Shown piece after piece: positions 16,126-25,750 of a stretch of DNA of 48,060 bases (positions are counted from its first letter, which is position 1; every line of letters begins with the position of its first letter). The notes under the pieces were generated by a model that was not told the DNA's origin, ran no database searches, and was given only the letters and a program-made list of their open reading frames with translations. Source of the DNA: a virus; IMG/VR virus record IMGVR_UViG_3300005663_000070, positions 1 through 48,060 of that record; one strand, 5' to 3'. Both the position numbers and the translations under genes were made by a program.

Positions 16126-18239
16126 TGGCAGAGACAAAATATGATTCCTGGGAAAACACTTCGACTCAATCGTCAAAAACATTTGATGATGGTACTGAGT
16201 TTTTACAAGGCATGGTTTTTACTGCTTCTGCTAATTATGCTATAACTTCTATAGAAGTGTTTATTACAGGTACTCTTGGAACAGCAGCAGTATTAACTGG
16301 TGAAATATATGCCATTGATGGTTCAGATCATCCAACTGGTTCAGCTTTAGCCTCTGGTACATTAGATGTTAGTGACTTAAATTCAGTTTTTGTGTGGAAA
16401 AAAGTAACTTTTAGTAGTTCATATAATTTAACATCCGGGACGAAATATGCTATTGTCCTTACACATAGTACAGCAGATAATTTACTATGGAGAAATGCTG
16501 CTGGTGGTGGTGGTTATCCTGATGGAAATAATGTGTATAGTAGTGATAGTGGTTCTTCTTGGATTACTCATACACCGGATCAGAATTTTAAAACTTATGG
16601 TACTGCATCAACACCCGTTGATATGACATATACTAAAAAATTAGTAGCCATTGCTAATGATGAAGTCTGGTATGAATCCTCAGCAGGTACAATGGCAGAA
16701 TTAACTGACGCAAATGGAAATATAAATATTGCTAATCCTTTGTCAATGTTTGAAGCATATGGAAAAATTTTTATAGTTAATCAGTCTAATTTAAAAATAG
16801 CTGATTTTACTAATAGTAAACTTCATACAACTGACATCTTACCTGCTGGAGTTTATCCTCGTCATGGAACTGTTATAGAAGCTACTGGTGGAACAGCCAG
16901 TGGTGCTAAAATGGTTGTGGATTATATCACTGATCTTGATGGTGATACTTATGTATATGGTCAGAGAATAACAACGGAAACTTTTCAAAGCGGGGATGTT
17001 TGTACAGCAACTATTGATGAAGGAGCAGTTTCATTTACATTAGATGCTGCCGAAGTAATAGGACCACATTGGTATAGTTGGACTACTTATGGTAATGCTG
17101 CTAAGGATGATACAACTTATGGGGCATTACCCAATAAAGCAACTATAGGTTGTCTTTATAGAGGTAGACCTACAATATCAGGCAATCCTGAATATCCGCA
17201 TCAGTGGTATATGATGAGACAGGGTAATCCCTTTGATGCTCTTTATGGAATTAATGATGCACAGTCAGCCGTAGCTGGTCATGATGCTGATGTTGGTGAA
17301 ATTGGAGATATTGTACGAGCGTTAATTCCATATAAAGATGACTACCTTGTTTTCGGGTGTGTAAATACAATGTGGCTCTTAACTGGAGATCCCGCTGAAG
17401 GTGGGTCATTAAATGAACTTGATCTTACTACAGGAATATTTGGAGCACAAAGTTGGTGTTTTGATGGAGAAGAAAATTTATGGTTCTGGGGAACAAATGG
17501 TATTTACAAAACTAAAATTCCGGGAAAACCAATTTGTATGTCAGAAATTAGATTGCCTAATTTGATTAAAGCTGAAGCAGTTAATCCATCAACACATCGT
17601 ATTTCATTGAATTACGATCGTAGGCGGGCAGGTATTGTGATTGCTATTACTACTTTATCTGATGGGTCTAATTCAAATTATTTCTATGATTTACGAACAG
17701 ATGGGTTTTTTCCAGAATCTTATCCAGAAGAATGTGGAGTTTTTTCAATGTATCATTATGAGGCTGTAGATCCTGATTATAGAAAATTAATGGTGGGTTG
17801 CCAAGATGGTTATATTCGGATTTTTGATGAGGATGCAGCAGATGATGATATTGGAGCATCAGATGAAGCCATTGATAGTTACGTAACATTTGCTCCGATG
17901 CCAATGTCATCAGATCCAAGATTAACAGGAAAATTAACTGGGTTAGATATTGTTTCTGCCGGTGGTGCTACTGGTGGAAGTCAATCAGATTCAGATGATA
18001 TATATTTTAAAGTTTTTACCGCTAATGTAGCGGAACAGATTATTGAAAAATTAAATGCAGATGTTAATCCAAATATATCAGGAACAATAAAAGCCCCCGG
18101 TCGTCAACGGGGTAGTAGTATAAAACGAAAAGTTAAAGGTATTTATGCAGGTATAAAAATTGGAAATAACACTGCTGCTGAAACATGGGCATTTGAACAA
18201 TTAATGCTGGACTTCAAACCAGCAGGGAGATTTAAATAA
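16125..18239 (+). CDS. large tail / stopper protein
   Basis: 704 residues from ATG 16125. The first ~160 residues form a carbohydrate-binding-like beta sandwich (SSKTFDDGTEFLQGMVFTA … LTSGTKYAIVLTH). The remainder looks like a beta-propeller-type tail protein, with repeated strands such as YTKKLVAIANDEVWYES, GKIFIVNQSNLKIADF, YLVFGCVNTMWLL and NLWFWGTNGIYKT. The end contains a Lys/Arg-rich strand (RGSSIKRKVKGIYAGIKI). This type follows the adaptor genes in podovirus-like phages and probably forms part of the tail nozzle. The binding-type domain at the N-terminus appears to be an insertion relative to the upstream fragment. Confidence 0.65.
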   Translation: MAETKYDSWENTSTQSSKTFDDGTEFLQGMVFTASANYAITSIEVFITGTLGTAAVLTGEIYAIDGSDHPTGSALASGTLDVSDLNSVFVWKKVTFSSSYNLTSGTKYAIVLTHSTADNLLWRNAAGGGGYPDGNNVYSSDSGSSWITHTPDQNFKTYGTASTPVDMTYTKKLVAIANDEVWYESSAGTMAELTDANGNINIANPLSMFEAYGKIFIVNQSNLKIADFTNSKLHTTDILPAGVYPRHGTVIEATGGTASGAKMVVDYITDLDGDTYVYGQRITTETFQSGDVCTATIDEGAVSFTLDAAEVIGPHWYSWTTYGNAAKDDTTYGALPNKATIGCLYRGRPTISGNPEYPHQWYMMRQGNPFDALYGINDAQSAVAGHDADVGEIGDIVRALIPYKDDYLVFGCVNTMWLLTGDPAEGGSLNELDLTTGIFGAQSWCFDGEENLWFWGTNGIYKTKIPGKPICMSEIRLPNLIKAEAVNPSTHRISLNYDRRRAGIVIAITTLSDGSNSNYFYDLRTDGFFPESYPEECGVFSMYHYEAVDPDYRKLMVGCQDGYIRIFDEDAADDDIGASDEAIDSYVTFAPMPMSSDPRLTGKLTGLDIVSAGGATGGSQSDSDDIYFKVFTANVAEQIIEKLNADVNPNISGTIKAPGRQRGSSIKRKVKGIYAGIKIGNNTAAETWAFEQLMLDFKPAGRFK

Positions 18240-19108
18240 TGGCAGAAAATATTGATGATATTATGAAAATAATTGGTACAGCTATTGAACGATATCGACC
18301 TGGTGGTGAATTTTCAGAAACACGAGCTTCTGAACTTGCAGAAAAAAAGAGGATAGCTATTCCACAGATGCAAGCTGGATTGGTTAGTCGTGGCCTTGCG
18401 GGTACAACTGTTGCAGCAGCTATACCATCACGATTTGAAATGGAAACGGCTAAACCCTGGCAAACTGAAACTGAAAAACTCCGATCATCTGCATTGATGG
18501 ATGCTATTTTAGCTAAAGCTGGTTTTATGGAACGTGAATCAGGCAGAGATTTACAGTTAAAATTAGCCAGAGAGGAAGCAGATTTGCGGCAAAGACTCCA
18601 AAATCAGCAAATTTCATCGCAACAATTTATAGCACTCTTGGAAAATGCACGAGCACGATCACGCAATGAAGCACTTGCAGAACGTAATCGCATTGATGCC
18701 GCTGGCGGTGGTGGCGGTGCAGGTGGTGACGGTGGGGGTACTACTGGTGGTTATGGAAGTAGCTATGGTGGTGTTGGTACTACTTATAGTGAAGTTTCTG
18801 GCGGTGCTGGTGGTGGTAGTTATGCAGATCCACTTGCAGGTCAACCTATGTTTACGGCTGAAGGTGGTGTAGGAATGTATCTTGGGGGCCAAAGATCTTT
18901 AAGTGGGGAACAAGTAGATTGGGGACAAAACTATGGTGATGTACCTAATTCTACAGCAGAAGCTACACAACGGATATCTTCTGGTGGTGCAGGTGATGTT
19001 TATAGCCCAGGTGATTTTTATGTTGGCGGATCAGATATCGGTGGAACAATAACATCAAAATACCGTACAAGTTCTGGAAAAATTGTTCCCGGACCGCTAC
19101 ATGCTTAA
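18239..19108 (+). CDS. internal virion (ejection) protein with Gly-rich tail
   Basis: 289 residues. The N-terminal half is helical and recognisable from podovirus-like internal proteins: DDIMKIIGTAIERYRPGGEF, GLVSRGLAGTT, PSRFEMETAKPWQTETEKLR, and a coiled coil to about residue 150. The second half (about 155-200) is Gly-rich low complexity, then a Ser/Gly/Tyr tail. Proteins of this kind are carried in the head and enter the host or form a conduit during DNA ejection. It starts on the last base of the previous stop. Confidence 0.6.
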   Translation: MAENIDDIMKIIGTAIERYRPGGEFSETRASELAEKKRIAIPQMQAGLVSRGLAGTTVAAAIPSRFEMETAKPWQTETEKLRSSALMDAILAKAGFMERESGRDLQLKLAREEADLRQRLQNQQISSQQFIALLENARARSRNEALAERNRIDAAGGGGGAGGDGGGTTGGYGSSYGGVGTTYSEVSGGAGGGSYADPLAGQPMFTAEGGVGMYLGGQRSLSGEQVDWGQNYGDVPNSTAEATQRISSGGAGDVYSPGDFYVGGSDIGGTITSKYRTSSGKIVPGPLHA

Positions 19109-19154
19109 TTAACTGATGAAATAATTATAATAATATTTATATGGAGGTTTTATA

Positions 19155-20006
19155 ATGCCAGGACTTCCTTTTGAAGATTTACCTGCTGCTCAGACAGATG
19201 AAATAAAAAATAAACTACATGGTCAATGGCAGATTGAAGCTAAAGCTTTAGATAAATCTTGGTTTCCAGATAAAAATAAATTTGCAACTGCAAGAGCAAA
19301 GTTAAATGCTAAATATCAGAGATTAGAACTTGATGCCTTTACAAAATTGCAGGAACAGCAAAAAGAACAGCAGCAAGTCCAGCAACTCATAGCTAATCCG
19401 CAACAACGTAGTCCTGAAGATGAAGCTCTATTGCGGATGCAGTTAAGACCAGAGGCTGAAAGTTTGGTGTTTCCTGAAGGTGGGCAGATTTCACCATCTT
19501 ATCTGAGGTCCAAAGGATTTATAGGTAATATGCAAGGATATGCTGGAGCAGCCGAGGATCCCTGGGGGCCTGGGGGAAAAGATAAACAGAGTCTTATAGA
19601 TCAATATCAAAGGTGGAGAGAATCAGAATTATATAGCACCAAAAGCATATCAGAACAACAACAGCTTGATCGAGAATGGGACATGCTAATGGCAAGCAGT
19701 CGTATTTTTAATAAATGGTGGTCAGATAAAACAAAACGAAAACAAGTGACGGAAGTAAAGGCTCTGCGTAGCACTGGTAAAATAGCTGGTGCAATGCGAG
19801 ATAAAGTAACACGTGTAACGCCACTTGGTATATCACTTGGAAAAGGTAAACATACTTTTGGAATTTTTGGTTCCACTGCGGCAAAGAAAGAACCAGAAGC
19901 ACAAGCGGTTACTACACAACAGAAACCAATTATCCAACAAAATAAACGCACGGGACAAAAACGGATTTCTAATGATGGTGGGAAAACATGGCGGATGATT
20001 GGGTAA
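19155..20006 (+). CDS. internal virion protein / partner of the large ejection protein
   Basis: 283 residues with a GGAGG ribosome-binding site. A helical, Lys/Gln-rich N-terminal part (about 10-90, including a Gln-rich stretch) is followed by a polar middle with YQRWRESELYSTKSISEQQQ, then a basic segment. The end (ISNDGGKTWRMIG) is a beta hairpin typical of C-terminal tags in phage proteins. It overlaps the next gene by 19 bases, so the two are likely co-translated and may act together. No catalytic motif seen. Confidence 0.55.
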   Translation: MPGLPFEDLPAAQTDEIKNKLHGQWQIEAKALDKSWFPDKNKFATARAKLNAKYQRLELDAFTKLQEQQKEQQQVQQLIANPQQRSPEDEALLRMQLRPEAESLVFPEGGQISPSYLRSKGFIGNMQGYAGAAEDPWGPGGKDKQSLIDQYQRWRESELYSTKSISEQQQLDREWDMLMASSRIFNKWWSDKTKRKQVTEVKALRSTGKIAGAMRDKVTRVTPLGISLGKGKHTFGIFGSTAAKKEPEAQAVTTQQKPIIQQNKRTGQKRISNDGGKTWRMIG

Positions 20007-23000
20007 CAATTTTAGGCACTACTTTTAATCCAGAAGGTTCCGGCTATGACTATGAAACAGCGGCACAATATGGGTTAAGTCCTGATGAAACTGGGCATTG
20101 GCCCAGTCGTGTACCTGAAACCGGTCAGATATTAAAGGGCCAAAAACATTCTACTTATAATAAAACTGTTGCTGGAGAAAAAGAAGCTGGATTTATTATA
20201 GAAAAAGGATTAGATGGTAAATATTATTCTTCTTCTGATACTGACTGGGAACCCATTACAGATACTGCTGTAGAGGATGAATGGGAACCAGTTGCTGATA
20301 TAGAACAAGCCCCACTTCTTACACGTGTGGGCGGTGCATTTGCTAAAGGTGGTATGCGACTTGGTGAAGCGTTAATAGATCTCCCTAAACATATTGTTGG
20401 TCAAGTAAAAAAATTGCCAATGGAACTTGCAGCCCATGAAATTCTCATAGCGAAAGATCCAAAAGATCGGGTAGTTAAATTAGAAAATTATGCCAAGGTA
20501 GAAAACTTTTTTAATAAAGTAATTTTTGAACTTAGCAGAGCCGGGGAAGCTCATAGAAGGGGTCAGGAAACAATACTTAAAAATCACCCTGAATGGGAGT
20601 CTGAACCACCTGAAAGTTTCATTGATTTAGTTTCCAGCCCTGATAAATTAGTGGTAGCATTGGCGGAGTCTACACCATTGTTACTTGGTGCTGGAATTTT
20701 AACAGCAGCCGGACAACCACAAATAGGTGTTATGATGATGTATGCTTCTGAAGGACAAGAAGCTTATGATCGTGCAAAAGCTGATGGAGCATCAGATGAT
20801 GTAGCAGAAACAGCTTATAATGTATATGGTATAGTAGCAGCAGCATTGGAACAGATGCAGTTACAAGGTATAATGAAAATTAGTAAGGGTTTGTTTAATA
20901 GGGTGCTGAATCGCACCGCCCAGAAAGTAAGTCGTATGGGAGCAAAGGCTCTCACTATGGAAGTTATTAAGATCGCTGCTAAAGAAGGTTTGGAAGAAGT
21001 TGCACAGGGTGAGTGGGGGGATATAACTGCAAAAATGATTCATGGTGAACCCTTTGGTCCTCTTGGAGCACACATAGATCGTAGAGCACAGGAATTTTAT
21101 ATAGGTGCAGCTATGGGTTTAATCCCCGGTGCTGGTGGTGCTACTGTTGGAAAAGTGAAGCAACAAAGTATGGTAAATAGATTTACTGGTAAAAACTCGC
21201 CGCTAAAGAACCAACAATTTGCAGTTCTAACGGCTGAGAATCCAGGAAACCAGCCGTTAAATGCCGAGGAAAACACAGCAAGAAATGTTAAATTAATCGC
21301 TGATCTTAAAGCTCTTGGTAAAATTGCCATCCCAGTTGAAGGACGATATGGTGGGCCAGTTGAAAATTCCTTTTTGGTGTTTGGTTTAACTAATGAACAG
21401 GCATTAGAACTCGGAAAAAAATATGGACAAGAATCAGTGCTAACTCCCAAAGGACTTATTTATCAGGATGGTACAGTAAATCCAGCAGATCTAAAGAATA
21501 TTAATTTTAAAGCAGATCAGGCTGATTTTTATAGTATTGTTGATGTGGGTGGCAGACCAGTTAAATTTAGTATTCCAATTAATTTTGAAACTAAAGAGCC
21601 TTTGGCTCCTACCAAAGAAGTAGCACAGCCAGTTATAGAGCCAGTTGCAGAAGTGGTTACAGATGAAATTAAACCTGTTACAGCAGATGAAGCTATAGGT
21701 AAACAGTTCGGTCTTACTCCTGAAGAAACTGATGAGCGTCTTGGTAAGGCTGAGTTACGATACCGAGAACTTAAAAATAAACCTGTTGCTGAACGCACAT
21801 ATACTGAGAAGAAGGAGCTTGCCTTTTTAAGTCGTAATAGAACAAACATTGAGGCCATATTAGATAGAGAAACCAGACCGGCAGAAAAGAAAATGAGCAG
21901 GAAAGAAGCCCTTGCTCTGGGTCATAGTATCCCGGAACAACTTGGTTGGACTGAGGAGCAGCGTAGGGCTTTTAATAAAAAGATAACAAACCAAAGATCT
22001 ATGAAGGGGATGACACCAGCCCAACGGCAACAAATTATAACTGCTCTAACAAAAGAGGCAGAGAAGGCGGGAATAGAAATAACGACCCCTGACATTTCTC
22101 CTATAGCTGAATTGATGCTTAAACTTCAAGAAAGAAAACAGAAACCTGCTCTAACCCAACGTGATAGACGTAATATGAAGAAGCTTCGTAAAATCTATTA
22201 TCAGATGAAATCTGGGACCAGTTTTTATTTTCTACATATGTCGAGAATAAAAAGACTCTCTGCGGCTTTAGATAACTATGAAACAAATGGGCCATTTACA
22301 CGGTATATTTATCAACCAGTAAAAGATGCTGATACTCAGGCCGCTGTTAATTTTAGTGCAGTGATGGAAGCCAGCAAGAAAACTTTTGAAGATTTGGGTA
22401 TTGATATACCTGGAATGTTCTCTGAAATAAAAGATATAGGCATAGAAGATAAACTTTCTACGTCTGAACGTATAGGTGTTTGGGCATTGGCACAGAATGA
22501 AAAAACGAAAAATCATTTACGTTCTGAGTTTACTGATAAAGAAATAGATAAGATTGTAGAATCAGTTGAAGATAATGAAAAAGAAATGCTGGTAGCTGCT
22601 GAGGTACAAACTTATTTTGAGACAGGTTGGGATGAACTAAAGGCCATAGCAGAAGCTCATGGTATTAAAGGTATAGTTAAAGAAGAAAACTATATTACTG
22701 CTTTTATTAAAAATAAAGAAGATGTTACTGATACTGAATTTATGGAAGGTTTAGTGCAACAATTCACACAAGGCAAATTTGTTCCCGGTGAACAACATAC
22801 AATTAAACGTAAGCCCGGAGCAAAACGTAATTTGGAATTAAATGTATTTATGATTCATGCTCGTGCAGCTAAAGCTATGGAACGATTTAAAGTAATGGCC
22901 CCTATCGCTGATAAAACTGGACAAATGTTGAAGCATAGTGGTTTTAAAGATGCTATTAATGCTACTACTTATGGGCATGGTTCACGACTATTCGACAAGT

Positions 23001-24169
23001 GGTTACAAGATAGTATACGTGGTCAATCTTCTTATGACAATAGTGCAATAGGTCAGGCTCTACGGTGGTTGCGGATGCGTAGTGTACATTATGTACTCGG
23101 TGCTAAAATTCTTACAGCTGCAAAACAGGGCATATCCCTGTTTCCAGCTATGGGTATACATCCAGGGATGGCTCCTTTAATATTAGCAAATATATCCCAT
23201 AATCCATTTGGGGCTAAATATAAAGCTATGGAAGCCGAGGTCCAATCTAAATCAGCCATGATGCGGCACAGAGATTGGGATAGAGATCTCCGGCAGACCT
23301 ATGATAAGAAAGCCGTTCAGAAAATGTATGCTGGTAAGAAGTTGTCTCCAGTTTTAATGCGAATGGCTACTTGGGTTGATCGTCACACTGCCAGTGCTGT
23401 GTGGTATTCAGCATATCAGTTGTCACAGAAACAGGGTATGGATGAAAAAGACTCTATTAAATTTGCTGATGGTGTAGTTGAAAAGACGCAACCAATGGGT
23501 AAAGCTGTAGATCTACCTGCATTTTTTAGAGGCAGTGAATTGGAAAAGAATTTTTCCATCTTCCAAAATCAGGTTAATCAGAATGGGAATATGCTTTGGT
23601 ATGATATACTCGGAGAAACTAAAGCAAGAAAAATTAGTTTACCAATGTTGGGATACCGTTTAATGATGCAGCAAGTTGCCCCAGCATTACTATTAGGTAT
23701 GGTAAGTAGAGGACATTTACCTGAAGATTTTAAAGAGATAGCCAAAGATCTGGCATTTTATCTGTTGTCACCATATTTTGTTATAGGCAGATTCCTTTAT
23801 AATACATTCATTGAGCGTGACTGGGGGCCTACGACTGGATTTATATGGGAGACACCCCTTACTGAAACATTCAGAGCCGTTGGTGCAGTTACAAAAGATA
23901 AGCCGGCGAGTTACGCCAGTTGGGGTGCAGCAAGACAAAAAGAATGGGACCAGAAGCGATTAAAAGATATAGCTAAATATGGGGCACGAGCAGTTGGGGC
24001 CTGGACAGGTGGTTATCCACCACTACAGGTAATTCAAACTATTGAGGGCGGTTGGAATCTGGCTATAGGTGAGACCGATGATTTTCGTGAATTGATTTGG
24101 AGTGAGTACGCATTGAAGAAGGGAAAAACTACTGATGGAAAGCCAGAAGCATACTACAAATACCAATGA
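19988..24169 (+). CDS. giant internal virion / ejection protein (polyvalent-protein-like)
   Basis: 1393 residues, the largest gene. It is mainly helical, with a hydrophobic stretch near residues 219-250 (STPLLLGAGILTAAGQPQIG) and further hydrophobic helices (LEQMQLQGIMKISKGLF; GAAMGLIPGAGGATVG). A distinct alpha/beta domain near 411-493 (VLTAENPGNQPLNAEENTA … NSFLVFGLTNEQALELGKKY) resembles DUF3293-like domains. The C-terminal ~350 residues (FSIFQNQVNQNGNMLWYD, ALLLGMVSRGHL) resemble the ends of large multi-domain phage proteins carried into the host. Place and size fit an ejected internal protein that helps DNA cross the envelope. No lytic transglycosylase motif was found. The domain comparisons are from memory. 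Confidence 0.6.
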   Translation: MADDWVTILGTTFNPEGSGYDYETAAQYGLSPDETGHWPSRVPETGQILKGQKHSTYNKTVAGEKEAGFIIEKGLDGKYYSSSDTDWEPITDTAVEDEWEPVADIEQAPLLTRVGGAFAKGGMRLGEALIDLPKHIVGQVKKLPMELAAHEILIAKDPKDRVVKLENYAKVENFFNKVIFELSRAGEAHRRGQETILKNHPEWESEPPESFIDLVSSPDKLVVALAESTPLLLGAGILTAAGQPQIGVMMMYASEGQEAYDRAKADGASDDVAETAYNVYGIVAAALEQMQLQGIMKISKGLFNRVLNRTAQKVSRMGAKALTMEVIKIAAKEGLEEVAQGEWGDITAKMIHGEPFGPLGAHIDRRAQEFYIGAAMGLIPGAGGATVGKVKQQSMVNRFTGKNSPLKNQQFAVLTAENPGNQPLNAEENTARNVKLIADLKALGKIAIPVEGRYGGPVENSFLVFGLTNEQALELGKKYGQESVLTPKGLIYQDGTVNPADLKNINFKADQADFYSIVDVGGRPVKFSIPINFETKEPLAPTKEVAQPVIEPVAEVVTDEIKPVTADEAIGKQFGLTPEETDERLGKAELRYRELKNKPVAERTYTEKKELAFLSRNRTNIEAILDRETRPAEKKMSRKEALALGHSIPEQLGWTEEQRRAFNKKITNQRSMKGMTPAQRQQIITALTKEAEKAGIEITTPDISPIAELMLKLQERKQKPALTQRDRRNMKKLRKIYYQMKSGTSFYFLHMSRIKRLSAALDNYETNGPFTRYIYQPVKDADTQAAVNFSAVMEASKKTFEDLGIDIPGMFSEIKDIGIEDKLSTSERIGVWALAQNEKTKNHLRSEFTDKEIDKIVESVEDNEKEMLVAAEVQTYFETGWDELKAIAEAHGIKGIVKEENYITAFIKNKEDVTDTEFMEGLVQQFTQGKFVPGEQHTIKRKPGAKRNLELNVFMIHARAAKAMERFKVMAPIADKTGQMLKHSGFKDAINATTYGHGSRLFDKWLQDSIRGQSSYDNSAIGQALRWLRMRSVHYVLGAKILTAAKQGISLFPAMGIHPGMAPLILANISHNPFGAKYKAMEAEVQSKSAMMRHRDWDRDLRQTYDKKAVQKMYAGKKLSPVLMRMATWVDRHTASAVWYSAYQLSQKQGMDEKDSIKFADGVVEKTQPMGKAVDLPAFFRGSELEKNFSIFQNQVNQNGNMLWYDILGETKARKISLPMLGYRLMMQQVAPALLLGMVSRGHLPEDFKEIAKDLAFYLLSPYFVIGRFLYNTFIERDWGPTTGFIWETPLTETFRAVGAVTKDKPASYASWGAARQKEWDQKRLKDIAKYGARAVGAWTGGYPPLQVIQTIEGGWNLAIGETDDFRELIWSEYALKKGKTTDGKPEAYYKYQ

Positions 24170-24311
24170 TCATGATTTACTTATAAGAATTGATGAGCGG
24201 ACTATGAAAATAGATACCTGCCTTAGTAACCATCTTAAACATCATTGGGCAATTACATTAGCTTTACTTGCGACTGTTTTAGGTCTGGTAGCTAAGATTT
24301 TGTTTCTTTAA
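24135..24311 (+). CDS. small membrane protein, holin-like (XhlA-type topology)
   Basis: 58 residues. The ATG at 24135 lies inside the end of the large gene, in another frame, and the stop is at 24309-24311. It has a soluble N-terminal part with LLIRIDERTMKID, then LKHHW, then one membrane segment (AITLALLATVLGLVAKILFL). This pattern (charged helix, His-rich join, single C-terminal TM) matches small XhlA-like membrane proteins that act with holins in many phages. It is the last gene of the virion block and overlaps the converging block by four bases. A role in lysis is inferred; no endolysin is beside it. Confidence 0.6.
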   Translation: MESQKHTTNTNDHDLLIRIDERTMKIDTCLSNHLKHHWAITLALLATVLGLVAKILFL

Positions 24312-24604
24312 TTTAATCTTTTTACTACCTGTACCATATCTTTATAATATTCTTCTATTTGCCACGCCATATTTTGTCTACGTATTTTTGCTAAAGTACG
24401 CAACTGATTTTTATTATTTCTATTAAATTCTTCTTGGTGAAAATTACACCAAAACACCACCCCATTCAAAAACTCCACTGTTATAGAAATTTCATTAAGT
24501 GTTTTACAGGTTCTACTTAGTTGAACTTGTACACAATATTTAGCTACACGTTTTTCCATGAGCGTTTTTACAGTTTCTACCCATTTGATAAATTCTTTGG
24601 TCAT
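24308..24604 (-). CDS. hypothetical protein at the end of the leftward block
   Basis: 98 residues with an AAGGAG site upstream. A helical start (FIKWVETVKTLMEKRVAKY) is followed by a beta-hairpin-like middle (ISITVEFLNGVVFWCNFH) and a basic helix (QLRTLAKIRRQN). No family recognised. It is the last gene of the leftward transcription unit and ends within the convergent holin-like gene. Confidence 0.55.
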   Translation of the reverse strand: MTKEFIKWVETVKTLMEKRVAKYCVQVQLSRTCKTLNEISITVEFLNGVVFWCNFHQEEFNRNNKNQLRTLAKIRRQNMAWQIEEYYKDMVQVVKRLN

Positions 24605-24615
24605 TTTATACTCCT

Positions 24616-24891
24616 TTAAGCAAGTAGTAGTCTGGCTATTTTCGGATCCAATTTCTCTACTTCATCCCAATGAAATATGCGGGTCAAAGGTTTTTTATCT
24701 AAAACTGGCAAATTCTCCTGGTCTTTTAATACATCACGCATATTTTCTATTTTTTCCTTGCAAATTATTCCGAACAACCCAGCATTACACCAGATTATAG
24801 GCATGATCCCCAAATGTAGATAATTGGAATTAACTTCTAATGCCGTGCATGTATTTTCTACATAATAAAATCTTCTGGTTTTACAAGTCAT
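24616..24891 (-). CDS. hypothetical protein
   Basis: 91 residues from ATG 24891, which has GAGG at eight-base spacing; an in-frame ATG at 24978 would add 29 residues but lacks a good site. Cys-containing beta segments (YYVENTCTALEVNSNYLHL; PIIWCNAGLFGIICK) precede a helical acidic end. No recognised domain. Confidence 0.5.
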   Translation of the reverse strand: MTCKTRRFYYVENTCTALEVNSNYLHLGIMPIIWCNAGLFGIICKEKIENMRDVLKDQENLPVLDKKPLTRIFHWDEVEKLDPKIARLLLA

Positions 24892-25012
24892 TTTTCTTTC
24901 CTCTCTATATTGGCTATCAAACACGCACAAATGTGGTAATAAAGATTTATTAAAAAGTTCCACATTTTCTGCCACCATTTTAAATTCATCGAAAATTTAT
25001 ACCTCAAATCTT

Positions 25013-25522
25013 TCATACTTTTTCTCGACCCCTCTTTAAATCAGCTAAGATTTCACTATTCAGATAAAAGAAAATATCTGCTATTAAACCAGTGTTACCA
25101 GAATCAGTTTTACTAAAAGAAGTACAGGCCCGTGTACCAAAGCGGGTATGATTAGACAGCAATTGACTGAATCTTTCTGCTGGGTGTGTAGACCACAATT
25201 CTTCTAAAGCACATAATAGATCCCTTTGGGCTTTACTTAAATTAGGTGCTTTGCTTTCTTCTTTTAGTTTTTCAACTTTGTCCTGGAGTTGTTCAATGTA
25301 TTCTTTGACACCAGAATCTTCTGTTAAATCCTCAAATTTTATACTAGAACATTGCAAAACAGATAGTTCGCAACACAAATCATCGTTCTCAGCCTGAAGC
25401 TGCTCGATTTTATCGAGTGCTTTTGTTCCAAATTCTATCAATTCTGTATCAAGGATTAAATTTGGTGGTTCATTGAATCGGGTTTGTATATTATCTATCC
25501 AATACTTTCTTGTTATATCCAT
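25013..25522 (-). CDS. coiled-coil protein with a conserved phage C-terminal domain
   Basis: 169 residues with GGAG before the ATG. A central coiled coil (about 30-90; ALDKIEQLQAEN, YIEQLQDKVEKLKEE) precedes a C-terminal domain of the form LEELWSTHPAERFSQLLSNHTR … DIFFYLNSEILADL. This resembles a small domain common in phage early proteins (xxWxxHPxxRFxQLL … D-F-x-D). Its role is unknown. Starts by overlap with the upstream gene. Confidence 0.6.
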   Translation of the reverse strand: MDITRKYWIDNIQTRFNEPPNLILDTELIEFGTKALDKIEQLQAENDDLCCELSVLQCSSIKFEDLTEDSGVKEYIEQLQDKVEKLKEESKAPNLSKAQRDLLCALEELWSTHPAERFSQLLSNHTRFGTRACTSFSKTDSGNTGLIADIFFYLNSEILADLKRGREKV

Positions 25523-25749
25523 TATGTCTCCAGCAATTCTTTAATAAACATTTTTACACAATTAACATCGCAAAACTTAGGTACTAAATCATCTTCTTTT
25601 AGGAATTTTAAGATTTCAGGCCAAAAGTGTAGGAATTGTACCCTTGAACCACAATAAGAACATCGGAGGATTTTCTTTTTATCTTTTGGTTGCGGCGGAT
25701 ATATTGTTCTAGTTCCATTAAAGTCCGTTATTTCTTTATACCAAACCAT
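25522..25749 (-). CDS. small zinc-ribbon protein
   Basis: 75 residues. CSYCGS (residues 30-35) and CDVNC (near 60-64) provide four Cys for one zinc; the segment between contains an aromatic hydrophobic helix (FWPEILKFL). No clear ribosome-binding site, but it lies two bases after the upstream gene and overlaps the next. Possible DNA- or protein-binding adaptor. Confidence 0.55.
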   Translation of the reverse strand: MVWYKEITDFNGTRTIYPPQPKDKKKILRCSYCGSRVQFLHFWPEILKFLKEDDLVPKFCDVNCVKMFIKELLET

Positions 25750-25750
25750 C

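Noticed and set aside
24300-24330. Bidirectional terminator at the convergence of the two blocks
   Set aside because: T-rich stretches are present but no stable hairpin can be drawn; the two last genes overlap by four bases.
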